A stretch of DNA of 64,000 nt from Paracoccus sp. Z118 (GTDB lineage Bacteria > Pseudomonadota > Alphaproteobacteria > Rhodobacterales > Rhodobacteraceae). The stretch covers positions 186,001 through 250,000 of the forward strand of contig NZ_JAHQZU010000003.1 in the NCBI RefSeq assembly GCF_019061185.1. Direction: 5' to 3'. This document shows positions 55,094 through 64,000 of this stretch, piece by piece. The translations under genes were made by a program, and so were the position numbers. A model generated the notes under the pieces. It did no database searches. It was given only the letters and a program-made list of their open reading frames with translations, and was not told the origin of the DNA. How positions within the stretch are numbered: position 1 is the stretch's first letter; each line of letters begins with the position of its first letter.

Positions 55094-56121
55094 GCCTCCG
55101 GCGCGCCGGTGATCGCGGCGAGGCGGGACAGCCGGTCCTTTGCCGCGCCGGAATCGATCGATTCCCGCGCCATCTCGGCCCCCTCGCGCAGGTCCGCCGC
55201 CTTGCCCGCGACCAGCAGCGCCGCCGCCGCATTCAGCAGCACCGCGTCGCGGTAGGCCCCCGGCGCGCCGTCCAGCAGCGCCCGCAGCATCGCCGCGTTA
55301 TGGCCGGGATCGCCGCCGACGATATCCTCGAATGGGTGGACCGGCAGGCCCGCATCCTCGGGCGAGACCGCGAACTCCGTCACCTCGGCGTCCTTGAGTT
55401 GCGCGACCTGCGACGGTTCGGCGATGGACAACTCGTCCGTGCCGTCGCCGCCATGGACGATCCAGACGTGTTCCGAGCCAAGCTCGCGCAGCACCTCGGC
55501 CATCGGCCGCAGCCAGTCGGTCGAGAAGGTGCCGGTCAGCTGCCGCCTCACGCCCGCCGGGTTCGTCATCGGCCCCAGCAGGTTGAAGATCGTGCGGGTG
55601 CCAAGCTCGGCCCGCGCGGGGCCGACGTTCCGCATCGACGGATGGTGCATCGTCGCCATCATGAAGCAGATGCCGCATTCCGTCAGCGCCCGCTGCGAAA
55701 TCTCGGGCGCGCCCATCACGTTCAGCCCCAGATGCGTCATTGCATCGGCGCTGCCCGATTTCGACGACAGGTTGCGGTTGCCGTGCTTGGCGACCGGCAC
55801 GCCCGCGCCCGCCACCACGAAGGCGGCCGCGGTGGAAATGTTCAGCGTCCCCTTGCCGTCGCCGCCGGTGCCGACGATGTCCACTGCCCCGTCCGGGGCG
55901 GTGATCCGGTTCATCCGGGCGCGCATGGCGCGGGTCGCTGCGGCCATCTCATCGACCGTCTCCCCGCGCACGCGCATCGCCATCAGCAGCCCGCCGATCT
56001 GCGCCGGGGTGGCGGCGCCGTCGAACAGGGCGGCGAAGGCGGCCTCGGCCTCGTCGGGGGTCAGCGGGCGCGATGCGGCAAGGCCGATCAGCGGGCGGAT
56101 GTCGGCGCTGTTGGGGATCAT
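55090..56121 (-). CDS. trpD: Anthranilate phosphoribosyltransferase
   Basis: A 343-residue TrpD. It has [20 protein letters not shown] for phosphoribosyl-pyrophosphate, [17 protein letters not shown], and [17 protein letters not shown]. It attaches anthranilate to PRPP. I start at [10 protein letters not shown]; the earlier frame lies over trpG. It overlaps trpG and ung by 4 nt each. Confidence 0.95.
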   Translation of the reverse strand: MIPNSADIRPLIGLAASRPLTPDEAEAAFAALFDGAATPAQIGGLLMAMRVRGETVDEMAAATRAMRARMNRITAPDGAVDIVGTGGDGKGTLNISTAAAFVVAGAGVPVAKHGNRNLSSKSGSADAMTHLGLNVMGAPEISQRALTECGICFMMATMHHPSMRNVGPARAELGTRTIFNLLGPMTNPAGVRRQLTGTFSTDWLRPMAEVLRELGSEHVWIVHGGDGTDELSIAEPSQVAQLKDAEVTEFAVSPEDAGLPVHPFEDIVGGDPGHNAAMLRALLDGAPGAYRDAVLLNAAAALLVAGKAADLREGAEMARESIDSGAAKDRLSRLAAITGAPEA

Positions 56122-56750
56122 GCCGCCGCTTTCCCGGCGTTCGAGCAGCGGCGCAGGAAATTCTCGATCATCTCGTGGCCGTGTTCCGAGCGGATGCTTT
56201 CCGGGTGGAACTGCACCCCCTCGATCGGCAGCGTCCGGTGCGCCAGCCCCATGATCGTGCCGTCGCCTGAGGTCGCGGTCACGCGCAGGCAATCGGACAG
56301 GGACTCCGGCTCGACCGTCAGCGAGTGATAGCGCGTCGCCCGCAGTGGCGACGGCAGGCCGGCGAAAAGGCCGGTGCCGTCATGGCCGATGTCATCCACC
56401 TTGCCGTGCAGCACGCGCGCCGCGCGGATGATACGGCCGCCGAACGCCTCGCCGATGGCCTGATGGCCAAGGCAGACGCCCATCACCGGCACGCCCCGCT
56501 CGGCGCACGCGCGGATCAGCGGCACGATGATCCCCGCCTGCGCCGGATCGCAGGGGCCAGGCGAGATCAGGATACCCGCCGCGCCCTTGGCCAGCGCGTC
56601 CTCGACGCTCAGCGTGTCGTTGCGCACCACCTCGACCTCGGCCCCGGCCTGTCCGAGATAGTGGACGAGATTCCAGGTGAAGCTGTCGTAATTGTCGATC
56701 ATCAGGATGGGGATCGAGGACGACGACAGGGTCGGCGCAGGCGCTGGCAT
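56118..56750 (-). CDS. trpG: Anthranilate synthase glutamine amidotransferase component
   Basis: A 210-residue class I glutamine amidotransferase. [16 protein letters not shown] is the family opening, the catalytic cysteine is in [17 protein letters not shown], and the His-Glu pair is in GVQFHPES. It pairs with TrpE, encoded on the other strand at 61116. The first 15 residues are an extra tail before [10 protein letters not shown]; a GGAG upstream supports the longer start. It is the first gene of the minus-strand chain. Confidence 0.93.
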   Translation of the reverse strand: MPAPAPTLSSSSIPILMIDNYDSFTWNLVHYLGQAGAEVEVVRNDTLSVEDALAKGAAGILISPGPCDPAQAGIIVPLIRACAERGVPVMGVCLGHQAIGEAFGGRIIRAARVLHGKVDDIGHDGTGLFAGLPSPLRATRYHSLTVEPESLSDCLRVTATSGDGTIMGLAHRTLPIEGVQFHPESIRSEHGHEMIENFLRRCSNAGKAAA

Positions 56751-56849
56751 GGGGGGTGGCTCCGCTTGATCGGTAAGTTATAGATGGGCCAAAGCCGCGC
56801 GGGGGGCAACCCCGCGGGACGGTGGCGGAAGGGCAGCGGAAGCGCGGGC

Positions 56850-57866
56850 ATGGCAGGCGGTTTTTTCTCGGGGCTGATGCAGGGAACCCTGCTCTGCGGC
56901 GCGGCGCTGGCGGCGCTGTCGCTGGCATTGCCGGTGGAGCGGCCGCCGGATTCGCCGGACGGGGTGGCGACGGAGAGCGGCGATCCGGCAGCAACGGAAA
57001 GCGTTACGCCCGGAGCGGATGAGACGAATCCCGGCGGAACAGCCTTGGTCGGTGGCGGAGGCAACGACGCGACGGACGCGCCGATTGCGGGGGCATCTCC
57101 CGGCACCGCGCCGACGAACCCGGCTTCCCCGCCCGCCGCCGAGAGCCTGACGCCGCCCGCCGGCTCCGAATTCGCGCGCGGCACCGACATCCAGCCGGCG
57201 GCTCCGCTGCCGCTGGAGCCTGCGGCGCGGTCGGCCGAGGGGCCGGTTGCCCCCCGCCCGGAGGCCGAAGCCGCGCCGAGACCCGCCGCGATGCAGACCG
57301 ATCCGCCCTCCAGCCCGCCCGCAGAAGCGCCCGCGCCGCGCGTGCCCACGGCCCCGGCGACGATGGCCGACGCCCCCGAGCGCCCGCCTGCTCCAGCCGC
57401 CGGACCCCCCGCTCAGGTCGCTGCGCCGGGCCTCGTGGATGCCCTCGGCCCCGACCGCGCGCCCGGACAGGGAATGAGCGATCCGGTGATGAGCGGGGAC
57501 GCGGAGGTCGAGACGATCACCGTGCCGCTGGACGATCCTGCCGTGGCCGAAGCGGAACCGACCCCCCACCGCGCAGCGGGGATGGGGGCGGTTTCGCCTG
57601 CGCCCGCATCCGCTGACGGCAGCGACGACACTGCCGCGCCCGGCTCTGCCGACCCGGACAGCGCAATACGCGCCGCCCCGCCTGCACCGACGGAGGAAGC
57701 CGCCCGCGGCCTTGCGCCCTCCGCCGATGCTCCCGACACGCCCGCGCCCGATACTGCTCCAGCCCCGCCGACGGCCGCTCCGAGAGCGCCGACCATGCCG
57801 GCGCCTGCGCTCGACCTTTCCACCCCGCCGGATCTTTCCGATCTGCGCGCCATTCAGCGGAACTGA
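56850..57866 (+). CDS. Membrane-anchored proline/alanine-rich protein, function unknown
   Basis: A 338-residue protein: an N-terminal hydrophobic segment (FFSGLMQGTLLCGAALAALS) followed by ~300 residues of Ala/Pro/Asp/Glu-rich disordered sequence. It has no recognisable enzyme domain. In Rhodobacterales a similar anchor and linker precede a divergent polysaccharide deacetylase domain; here the frame stops and an aminotransferase starts two bases later, so the catalytic part is absent. A start at 56784 would add 22 residues. It may be a truncated or distinct envelope protein. Confidence 0.55.
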   Translation: MAGGFFSGLMQGTLLCGAALAALSLALPVERPPDSPDGVATESGDPAATESVTPGADETNPGGTALVGGGGNDATDAPIAGASPGTAPTNPASPPAAESLTPPAGSEFARGTDIQPAAPLPLEPAARSAEGPVAPRPEAEAAPRPAAMQTDPPSSPPAEAPAPRVPTAPATMADAPERPPAPAAGPPAQVAAPGLVDALGPDRAPGQGMSDPVMSGDAEVETITVPLDDPAVAEAEPTPHRAAGMGAVSPAPASADGSDDTAAPGSADPDSAIRAAPPAPTEEAARGLAPSADAPDTPAPDTAPAPPTAAPRAPTMPAPALDLSTPPDLSDLRAIQRN

Positions 57867-57867
57867 C

Positions 57868-59043
57868 ATGCTGCCCCTGAACCCTGCTCTTGCCGCGACC
57901 TTCCGCCCCCCGGTGATGGAGGCGCGGCGCTGGCTGGAAGGCGTCAGCTTTCCGCCCGACCGCCCGCTCATCAATGTCAGCCAGGCGGCCCCGGTCGATC
58001 CGCCGCCCGAGCCGCTGCGGCAGGCGCTGGCGGAGGCCGCGCTGAACCGGCCCGAGGCGCATCTCTACGGCCCTGTCCTCGGCAATCCCGACCTGCGCGA
58101 GGAGGTGGCCGCCCAGTGGACCGCCGCCTATGGCGGGCAGGTCACGGCGGGCAATGTCGCCATCACGCAGGGCTGCAATCAGGCCTTCTGCGCCGCGCTG
58201 GCGACGCTGGCCGGGCAGGGGGACGAGGTGATCGTGCCGGTGCCGTGGTATTTCAACCACAAGATGTGGCTGGACATGCAGGGCGTGAAGACCGTGCCGC
58301 TGACCTGCGGACAGGGGATGGTGCCGGACGCGGATCAGGCGGCGGCGCTTGTCACCGACCGGACCCGCGCGATCGTGCTGGTCAGCCCCAACAACCCCTC
58401 GGGCGCGGAATATCCGCCCGAGGTGATCCGCGCCTTCTTCGATCTGGCCCGCGCGCGCGGCCTCGCGCTGGTGCTGGACGAGACCTACCGCGACTTCGAT
58501 TCGCGGGACGGCGCGCCGCACGACCTGTTCGCCGACCCGGACTGGGGCGACACGCTGATCCAGCTTTACTCCTTCTCCAAGGCTTACCGGCTGACCGGCC
58601 ACCGCGTCGGCGCGATGATCGCCAGCCCCGCGCGGCTGATCGAGGCCGAGAAGTTCCTCGACACCGTGGCGATCTGCCCGAGCCAGCTAGGCCAGATCGG
58701 CGCGCTCTGGGGGATGCGCAACCTCGGCGACTGGCTCGCGGGCGAGCGGGCCGACATCCTGCGCCGCGGCGCTGCGATGGTTGAGGGCATGGCGGGGCTG
58801 GAGGGCTGGCGGCTCAAAGGTTGCGGCGCGTATTTCGGCTGGGCCGAGCATCCGTTCGACATCGCCTCGCCCGACCTCGCGCGGCGGCTCGTCGCCGAGG
58901 CGGGGGTCCTGCTGCTGCCCGGCACCATGTTCATGCCCGAGGGCGATCCGGCGGGCGCGCGCCATGTCCGCATCGCCTTCGCCAATATCGACGCAAGCGG
59001 CATCCCGGCGCTGATGGCCCGGCTTTCGGGCTTTCGACCCTGA
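57868..59043 (+). CDS. Class I/II PLP-dependent aminotransferase
   Basis: A 391-residue aminotransferase. NLADTYR-like aspartate region is LVLDETYRDFDSRDG, the PLP lysine is in YSFSKAYRLTGHRVG, and the substrate arginine region is ARHVRIAFAN. NNPSGAEYPP matches the family. It starts one base after the preceding stop, so it is translationally close to the Pro/Ala-rich gene. Substrate cannot be stated beyond an amino acid or keto acid. Confidence 0.88.
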   Translation: MLPLNPALAATFRPPVMEARRWLEGVSFPPDRPLINVSQAAPVDPPPEPLRQALAEAALNRPEAHLYGPVLGNPDLREEVAAQWTAAYGGQVTAGNVAITQGCNQAFCAALATLAGQGDEVIVPVPWYFNHKMWLDMQGVKTVPLTCGQGMVPDADQAAALVTDRTRAIVLVSPNNPSGAEYPPEVIRAFFDLARARGLALVLDETYRDFDSRDGAPHDLFADPDWGDTLIQLYSFSKAYRLTGHRVGAMIASPARLIEAEKFLDTVAICPSQLGQIGALWGMRNLGDWLAGERADILRRGAAMVEGMAGLEGWRLKGCGAYFGWAEHPFDIASPDLARRLVAEAGVLLLPGTMFMPEGDPAGARHVRIAFANIDASGIPALMARLSGFRP

Positions 59044-59148
59044 GTGCATGGAATCTTCGCGATTTCCTGACCGGTTCAAGGCTTGCCCGGCGGCGGGGCC
59101 GGTCCTAAGACGGCAGCGCAGCAATCGGCAGACGGAGACGGGATCGAG

Positions 59149-61116
59149 ATGAGCACCACGCGCACCAAGGGTAAGTCCCCCATCGTCTGGCTGCTGATGG
59201 GGCTGCTGCTTCTGGGGCTCGGCGGCTTCGGCGTCACCAACTTCTCGGGCAGTTCCTCGGGCGATCTGGGCCGGGTCGGCTCTACTCCGGTCGAGGCGGA
59301 CGATTACCTGCGGGCCGTCAACTCGGAAATGCGCAACTTCGCGGCTCAGACGGGGCAGAACCTGACCGCCGAGCAGGCCCGCCAGTTCGGACTGCCGCAG
59401 GTCGTGCAGGCGCGCCTCTTCGCGGCGGCCGCGCTGGAGGACGAGGCGAAGCGCCTCGGCGTCTCGGCCGGCGACGAGCTGGTGGCCGAGCAGATCCGCA
59501 CCGCGGGCGCATTCCAGAACCTGACCGGCCAGTTCGACGCGGCCCGCTATAACGAGGTGCTGCGCCAGCAGGGGCTGACCCCGGCCGAGTTCGAACACGA
59601 CGTGCGGATGGATCAGGCGCGGCTGATCCTGCAATCGGCGGTCGTGGCGGGCGTCGAGGCGCCCGAGGAAGTGACCGCGCGCACCGCCGGCTGGCTGCTG
59701 CAGACCCGCGATTTCGGCTGGCAGGAACTGACCGATGCCGACCTGCCCGAGCCGATCGCGCCGCCGGACGAACCCGCGCTGCAAGCATGGCACGAGGCAA
59801 ACGGCGCCCGCTTCACCGCCCCGGAAACCCGGCGCATCACCTTCGCCTGGCTGACGCCCGAGATGCTGGTGGACAGCGTGGAGCTGGACGAACAGGCGCT
59901 GCGCGACATGTATGAGCAGAACATCGACCAGTATCGCCAGCCCGAGCGGCGCATGGTCGAGCGGCTGGTCTATCCGTCCGAGGAGGAGGCGCTGGCGGCC
60001 AAGGCGCGCCTGGACGCGGGGCAGGCGAGCTTCGAACAGCTGACGAACGAACGCGGGCTGGAACTGACCGACATCGACATGGGCGAAGTCTCCGAGGCCG
60101 AGCTTGGCGCGGCCGGCGCCCCGGTCTTCGCGCTGGACCAGCCGGGTGTCGTCGGCCCGATCATGACCGATTTCGGCCCGGCGCTGTTTTCCATGAACGC
60201 GATCCTCGATGCGGTGGACATCCCCTTCGAGCAGGCCGCGATCGACCTGCGCGCCGAGGCCGCCGCCGACGCCGCCCGCCGCCAGATCGAGACCCGCGCC
60301 TTCGAACTCGAGGACCGGCTGGCCGGTGGCGCGACGCTCGAGGAGCTGGCCGGGGAAACCGGGATGGAGCTTGGCTCGATCGACTGGACCGACCAGTCCG
60401 CGCAGGAGCATGGCACCATCGCCGCCTATCCCGAGTTCCGCGACCGCGCGGACGCGCTCCAGCAAAGCGACTTTCCCGAGTTGACCCAGCTTGGCGATGG
60501 CGGCGTCTTCGCCATGCGGCTGGACGAGCTGGTGCCGCCGGCGCTGATCCCGTTCGAGGAGGCGCGCGAGGACGTGCTGGCCGACTGGACCGCCGCCGAG
60601 CGTCGCCGCCGCCTTCAGGCCGTGGCCGAGGAACGCAAGCTCGCCGCGATGGCCGGGCCGGCGGATCCCGCTGCCGCGCCTGCGGCGACGGCGGAACCGG
60701 CCGCTCCGGCAAGTGTTCCCGCCGCGCCTGCGCGGGCGACCGGCGTGACGCCCGCGCAGCCCGCCCCGGCGGGGGTGCAGGCGCCGCAGTTCACCCCCGC
60801 GACGGGGCTGAGCCGTGACGGCTTCATCGACGGCGTGCCGGCCGACGTGATCGCCACCGCCTTCCAGATCGCCGAGCCGGGCGACGCCGAAGTCGTGACG
60901 ACCGGCGACCGCGTGTTCCTGGTGCGGCTGGACGCGGTCCACGAGGCCGACCTGACCGGCGACGACGCGGCGATGACCATGAACGCGGTGCGCCAGCGGC
61001 TGACCGGCTCGCTTCAGGGCGACCTGTTCGAGTATTACGCCCGCGCCATCCAGACCGCCAACGGGCTGGAGATCAACGCCGGCGCCATCGCCGCCGCCAA
61101 CGCGCAGATCCAGTGA
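59149..61116 (+). CDS. PpiD/SurA-like periplasmic folding factor
   Basis: A 655-residue membrane-anchored peptidyl-prolyl isomerase-like protein. An N-terminal membrane helix (IVWLLMGLLLLGLGGFGV) is followed by a SurA_N/PpiD N-terminal chaperone domain and a parvulin-like middle region. I could not confirm parvulin catalytic residues. A Pro/Ala linker is near residues 520-560. It probably helps proteins leave the Sec translocon. The stop overlaps the trpE ATG by one base. Confidence 0.85.
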   Translation: MSTTRTKGKSPIVWLLMGLLLLGLGGFGVTNFSGSSSGDLGRVGSTPVEADDYLRAVNSEMRNFAAQTGQNLTAEQARQFGLPQVVQARLFAAAALEDEAKRLGVSAGDELVAEQIRTAGAFQNLTGQFDAARYNEVLRQQGLTPAEFEHDVRMDQARLILQSAVVAGVEAPEEVTARTAGWLLQTRDFGWQELTDADLPEPIAPPDEPALQAWHEANGARFTAPETRRITFAWLTPEMLVDSVELDEQALRDMYEQNIDQYRQPERRMVERLVYPSEEEALAAKARLDAGQASFEQLTNERGLELTDIDMGEVSEAELGAAGAPVFALDQPGVVGPIMTDFGPALFSMNAILDAVDIPFEQAAIDLRAEAAADAARRQIETRAFELEDRLAGGATLEELAGETGMELGSIDWTDQSAQEHGTIAAYPEFRDRADALQQSDFPELTQLGDGGVFAMRLDELVPPALIPFEEAREDVLADWTAAERRRRLQAVAEERKLAAMAGPADPAAAPAATAEPAAPASVPAAPARATGVTPAQPAPAGVQAPQFTPATGLSRDGFIDGVPADVIATAFQIAEPGDAEVVTTGDRVFLVRLDAVHEADLTGDDAAMTMNAVRQRLTGSLQGDLFEYYARAIQTANGLEINAGAIAAANAQIQ

Positions 61117-62630
61117 TGGACCTCTCGCCCGATTTCGCCGCGTTCGAGGCCGGCTGGGCCGAGGGGCGCAACCAGCTTGTGACGATCCGCCTGCCCGCCG
61201 ATCTGGACACGCCGGTCAGCCTGATGCTGAAGCTGGCCGAGGCGCAGCCGCAGAGCTTCGTGCTGGAAAGCGTCACCGGCGGCGAGGTCCGGGGCCGCTA
61301 TTCCATTGTCGGGATGAAGCCCGATCTCGTCTGGGAATGCCGGGGCCCGCAGGCGCGGATCAACCGCCACGCCCGCTATGCCGACAGCTTCGAGAACGAT
61401 CCCCGCCCCGCGCTCGACAGCCTGAGGGCGCTGATCGCGGAAAGCCGGATCGACATGCCCGAGGGCATCCCGCCGGTCGCGGCGGGGCTGTTCGGCTATC
61501 TCGGCTACGACATGATCCGGCTGGTCGAGCATCTGCCGAACGTCAATCCCGATCCCATCGGCGTGCCGGATGCCATGCTGATCCGCCCCTCGGTTGTCGC
61601 GGTTCTGGACGGGGTGAAGGGCGAGGTGACGCTCTGCGCCCCCGCCTGGCACGACCCCGCGTCCCCCGCCCGCGCGGCCTATGCGCAGGCCGCCGAGCGG
61701 GTGATGGAGGCGCTGCGCAGCCTCGACCGGATGCCGGTGGAACATCGCCCGCTGGGTGCGAACGAGACGGTCGGCGAGCCGCGCTCGAACTTCGCCCGCG
61801 AGGACTATCGGGCGGCGGTCGAACGCGCCAAGGACTACATCCGCGCGGGCGACATCTTTCAGGTCGTGCCCGCGCAACGCTGGGCGCTCGATTTTCCGCT
61901 GCCGCCCTTCGCGCTTTATCGTTCGCTTCGGCGCACCAACCCCTCGCCGTTCCTGTTCTTCCTGAACATGAAGGCCGAGGAGGGGGGCTTTCAGATCGTC
62001 GGCGCGTCGCCCGAGATCCTCGTGCGGCTGCGGGACGGCGAGGTGACGATCCGCCCCATCGCCGGCACCCGCCCGCGCGGCACGACCCCCGACGAGGACC
62101 GCGCCAACGAGGCCGACCTGTTGTCGGACCAGAAGGAACTGGCCGAGCATCTGATGCTGCTGGATCTGGGCCGCAACGACGTCGGCAAGGTCGCCCGCAT
62201 CGGCACCGTGCGCCCGACCGAGCAGTTCATCATCGAACGCTACAGCCACGTCATGCATATTGTCTCGAACGTGGTCGGCGAATTGCGCGAGGGCGAGGAT
62301 GCGCTGTCCGCGCTGCTTGCCGGGCTGCCGGCCGGCACGGTCAGCGGCGCCCCCAAGGTCCGCGCGATGGAGATCATCGACGAGCTGGAGCCGGAAAAGC
62401 GCGGCGTCTATGGCGGCGCGGTCGGCTATTTCGCCGCCAACGGCGAGATGGACATGTGCATCGCCCTGCGCACCGGCGTCGTCAAGGACGGCACGCTCTA
62501 TATCCAGGCGGGCGGCGGGGTCGTCTATGACAGCGACCCGGAAGCCGAGTTCCAGGAGACGGTGAGCAAGTCCCGCGCGCTGGTCCGCGCCGCCGAAGGC
62601 GCCGCCCGCTTCGTGCGCGGGAACAGCTGA
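61116..62630 (+). CDS. trpE: Anthranilate synthase component I
   Basis: A 504-residue TrpE. The tryptophan-sensing motif SFVLESVTGG (LLES type) is near the N terminus. Chorismate-site segments include PIAGTRPRGTTPDEDRANEA, LLDLGRNDVGKVARIG, AGTVSGAPKVRAMEIIDELE and GVYGGAVGYF. It makes anthranilate with TrpG. The start is fixed by TGATG with the ppiD stop. It is separated from trpGDC by genes on the other strand. Confidence 0.96.
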   Translation: MDLSPDFAAFEAGWAEGRNQLVTIRLPADLDTPVSLMLKLAEAQPQSFVLESVTGGEVRGRYSIVGMKPDLVWECRGPQARINRHARYADSFENDPRPALDSLRALIAESRIDMPEGIPPVAAGLFGYLGYDMIRLVEHLPNVNPDPIGVPDAMLIRPSVVAVLDGVKGEVTLCAPAWHDPASPARAAYAQAAERVMEALRSLDRMPVEHRPLGANETVGEPRSNFAREDYRAAVERAKDYIRAGDIFQVVPAQRWALDFPLPPFALYRSLRRTNPSPFLFFLNMKAEEGGFQIVGASPEILVRLRDGEVTIRPIAGTRPRGTTPDEDRANEADLLSDQKELAEHLMLLDLGRNDVGKVARIGTVRPTEQFIIERYSHVMHIVSNVVGELREGEDALSALLAGLPAGTVSGAPKVRAMEIIDELEPEKRGVYGGAVGYFAANGEMDMCIALRTGVVKDGTLYIQAGGGVVYDSDPEAEFQETVSKSRALVRAAEGAARFVRGNS

Positions 62631-62713
62631 GGGGCGGGCCGGACGCGGCGGGTCCGTGTTCGGAACCCCATCCCCCGCCCGGCCGTTGGTTCATCGACAC
62701 CAAGGAGAGTGCG

Positions 62714-62887
62714 ATGAAACCCGACCATCCCCGCGACCCCAACAAGGTTCCGTCCAAGGGCGGCATCCTGCAGGACGAGGGCGAGGGCGACGCCGTGCGG
62801 GACGGGATTCCCGCGAACGGCACCCGCCCGACCGAGCCGCAGGGCCCCGAGGACATGACCGGCGGCGTGACGCCGCCGACGACCTGA
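62714..62887 (+). CDS. Small hydrophilic protein, 57 residues
   Basis: MKPDHPRDPNKVPSKGG begins a 57-residue acidic, glycine/proline-rich, probably disordered protein with no family I recognise. AAGGAGAG lies 5 nt upstream of the ATG, good evidence that it is translated. It ends GGVTPPTT. A second small disordered gene follows 24 bp later. Confidence 0.65.
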   Translation: MKPDHPRDPNKVPSKGGILQDEGEGDAVRDGIPANGTRPTEPQGPEDMTGGVTPPTT

Positions 62888-62911
62888 CGCTTTCCCGAAA
62901 GGAGCAAGACG

Positions 62912-63163
62912 ATGGGCAACCTTCCCTTCGAGCGCACGCGCTACAACCCGGTGCAGGAAACCACCGGCGAGGAGGCCGAGCGCAACAAGCAGCAGATGAA
63001 CCAGGCCGAGGCCGCCCGCGAGCAGGACCAGACGCAGGGCGGGGGCCGCGATCCGGGCGACGAGACCACCGAAAAGCCCAAGCCGGGCAACGCCCAGACG
63101 GGCAACACCCCCGGCTCGACGGGTCAGACCGGCAACGCGCAGTCCGGCGGCGGCACGCCCTGA
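62912..63163 (+). CDS. Small hydrophilic protein, 83 residues
   Basis: An 83-residue protein starting MGNLPFERTRYNPVQE, then rich in Gln, Glu, Gly and Thr without hydrophobic segments. AAAGGAGCAAG precedes the ATG. It is unlike any family I know. With the 57-residue gene it forms a pair, perhaps stress-related by composition only. A terminator-like hairpin follows. Confidence 0.65.
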   Translation: MGNLPFERTRYNPVQETTGEEAERNKQQMNQAEAAREQDQTQGGGRDPGDETTEKPKPGNAQTGNTPGSTGQTGNAQSGGGTP

Positions 63164-63190
63164 GCTGCGCCGCGCCCTAAGTTGAGCAAG

Positions 63191-63226
63191 CGGCAAAGAC
63201 GGCGGCTCATCCGCCGTCTTCTGCCG
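63191..63226 (+). terminator. Hairpin terminator after the small-protein pair
   Basis: A stem AAGACGGCGG/CCGCCGTCTT with loop CTCAT is extended by CGGCA/TGCCG across a one-base bulge. The U-tract is short, so termination may be partial. Confidence 0.6.
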
Positions 63227-63335
63227 TTCACCGGGGCAACCGGGCGCCGCGCCATTCCCCCGATCCGTCACCTTGGCGGTGGCGGAACCTGCGCGACGCG
63301 CTTAGGTTGGCGCCGCACAACGAGGGGGAACGTAC

Positions 63336-64000
63336 ATGAGAATGGAAGGCAAGGTGGCCGCGATCACCGGAGCCGCCAAGGGCATCGGCCTCGCCATCGC
63401 CGAACGCTACGTCGCCGAGGGCGCGAAGGTCATGCTGAACGACGTGGACGGAGAGGCGCTGAAGGCCGCGGCCGACCGGCTCGGGATGCCGCACGACGTC
63501 GGCGACGCGGGGCTGAAGGCGGATGCCGACCGGCTGGTCGCAAGGACCGTCGAGGCGTTCGGGCGGATCGACCTCATGGTCTCCAACGCCGGGGTCGTCA
63601 ATGCGCCCGCCGAGTTCGTGGACCTGCCCGAGGAAGAGTTCGACCGCGTCCTGCGCATCAATCTCAAGTCCCAGTTTCTCACCGGCCAGGCGGCGGCGCG
63701 GCAGATGATCGCGCAGGGCGGGGGCGGAGCCATCATCAACATGTCCTCGGTCAACTCGCGCCTCGCGATTCCGACCATGACGCCCTATGCGGTGTCGAAG
63801 GCGGGATCGACACAGCTCACCAACGTCATGGCGATCTCGCTGGGCGGGCACGGCATCCGCGTCAACGCGATCGGCCCCGGCACGATCCTGACCGAGCTTG
63901 GCCGCAAGGCGGTGCTGGGCGACGAGGCGGGGCGGGTGCGCTCGCTGTCCCGCACACCGCTGCGCCGCTTCGGCACGCCCGAGGAGATCGCCGGGGTCGC
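63336..64000 (+). CDS. SDR-family oxidoreductase, partial (runs off window)
   Basis: At least 221 residues of a short-chain dehydrogenase. The cofactor loop is ITGAAKGIGLAIAERY with an Asp in NDVDGEAL favouring NAD. NAGVV, the catalytic Ser region NMSSVNSR and YAVSK (Tyr-x3-Lys) are all present, followed by RVNAIGPGTI. The frame stays open to the last base. GAGGGGGAACG lies upstream of the ATG. Substrate is unknown; sugar or polyol dehydrogenases are common in this group. Confidence 0.9.
   Translation, partial: MRMEGKVAAITGAAKGIGLAIAERYVAEGAKVMLNDVDGEALKAAADRLGMPHDVGDAGLKADADRLVARTVEAFGRIDLMVSNAGVVNAPAEFVDLPEEEFDRVLRINLKSQFLTGQAAARQMIAQGGGGAIINMSSVNSRLAIPTMTPYAVSKAGSTQLTNVMAISLGGHGIRVNAIGPGTILTELGRKAVLGDEAGRVRSLSRTPLRRFGTPEEIAGV

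Noticed and set aside
1..64000. CRISPR array, tRNA or rRNA genes, prophage, plasmid origin
   Set aside because: I saw no regularly spaced direct repeats, no cloverleaf with CCA end, no rRNA-like stretch and no phage structural or partition genes.

Overview
The window is high-GC DNA, gene-dense on both strands, with many 1-8 nt start/stop overlaps. Gene content points to an alphaproteobacterium of the Rhodobacterales, most like Paracoccus or Rhodobacter. The main reasons are the hemN / fnr / uspA / ccoNOQP / ccoGHIS block, the trpG-trpD-trpC-moaC-moeA-lexA chain with a GTTC-N7-GTTC SOS box, and BetI next to a choline ABC importer. This assignment rests on recognised families and gene order, not on a database search.

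Layout. 1-9.3 kb: a LysR regulator divergent from an operon with a polyamine/opine-type ABC importer, a probable three-part amine or imino-acid dehydrogenase (two FAD proteins and a small 2Fe-2S protein), a second DAO-type oxidase and a RidA protein. 9.3-14.1 kb: cysK and a complete glycine-betaine importer behind a long, hairpin-rich leader. 14.2-17.0 kb: a secreted PQQ-type sugar dehydrogenase, then decayed DNA holding tails of an IS3-family and an IS5-family transposase and a broken sulP gene. 17.1-22.2 kb: two exporters (LysE, EamA), then choXWV and betI. 22.4-31.3 kb: sulfotransferase, glycosyltransferase, HIT protein, lone ABC ATPase, zinc-finger protein, CDF exporter, polA and ZIP transporter.

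31.3-42.8 kb is the microaerobic respiration block. It holds oxygen-independent coproporphyrinogen oxidase (hemN), the Fe-S regulator Fnr, a universal stress protein, the four cbb3 oxidase subunits and the four assembly genes. Two FNR boxes tie hemN/fnr and uspA/ccoN into one oxygen-controlled unit. 43-50.7 kb: a SPOR-tailed D,D-carboxypeptidase, clpS, a ribosomal RNA methyltransferase, a lipoprotein, and the heme genes hemF, hemE and hemC.

51-56.8 kb is a chain on the minus strand, trpG-trpD-ung-trpC-moaC-moeA with 4-nt overlaps, followed by lexA with its own SOS box. 56.8-64 kb: a proline/alanine-rich membrane-anchored protein, an aminotransferase, a PpiD-like chaperone coupled to trpE, two small disordered proteins and the start of an SDR dehydrogenase cut by the window edge. 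No tRNA, rRNA, CRISPR array or prophage was seen. The least explained places are the 15.6-17.0 kb scar, the betaine-transporter leader, the sulfotransferase/glycosyltransferase pair, the Pro/Ala-rich protein and the two small proteins near 62.8 kb.
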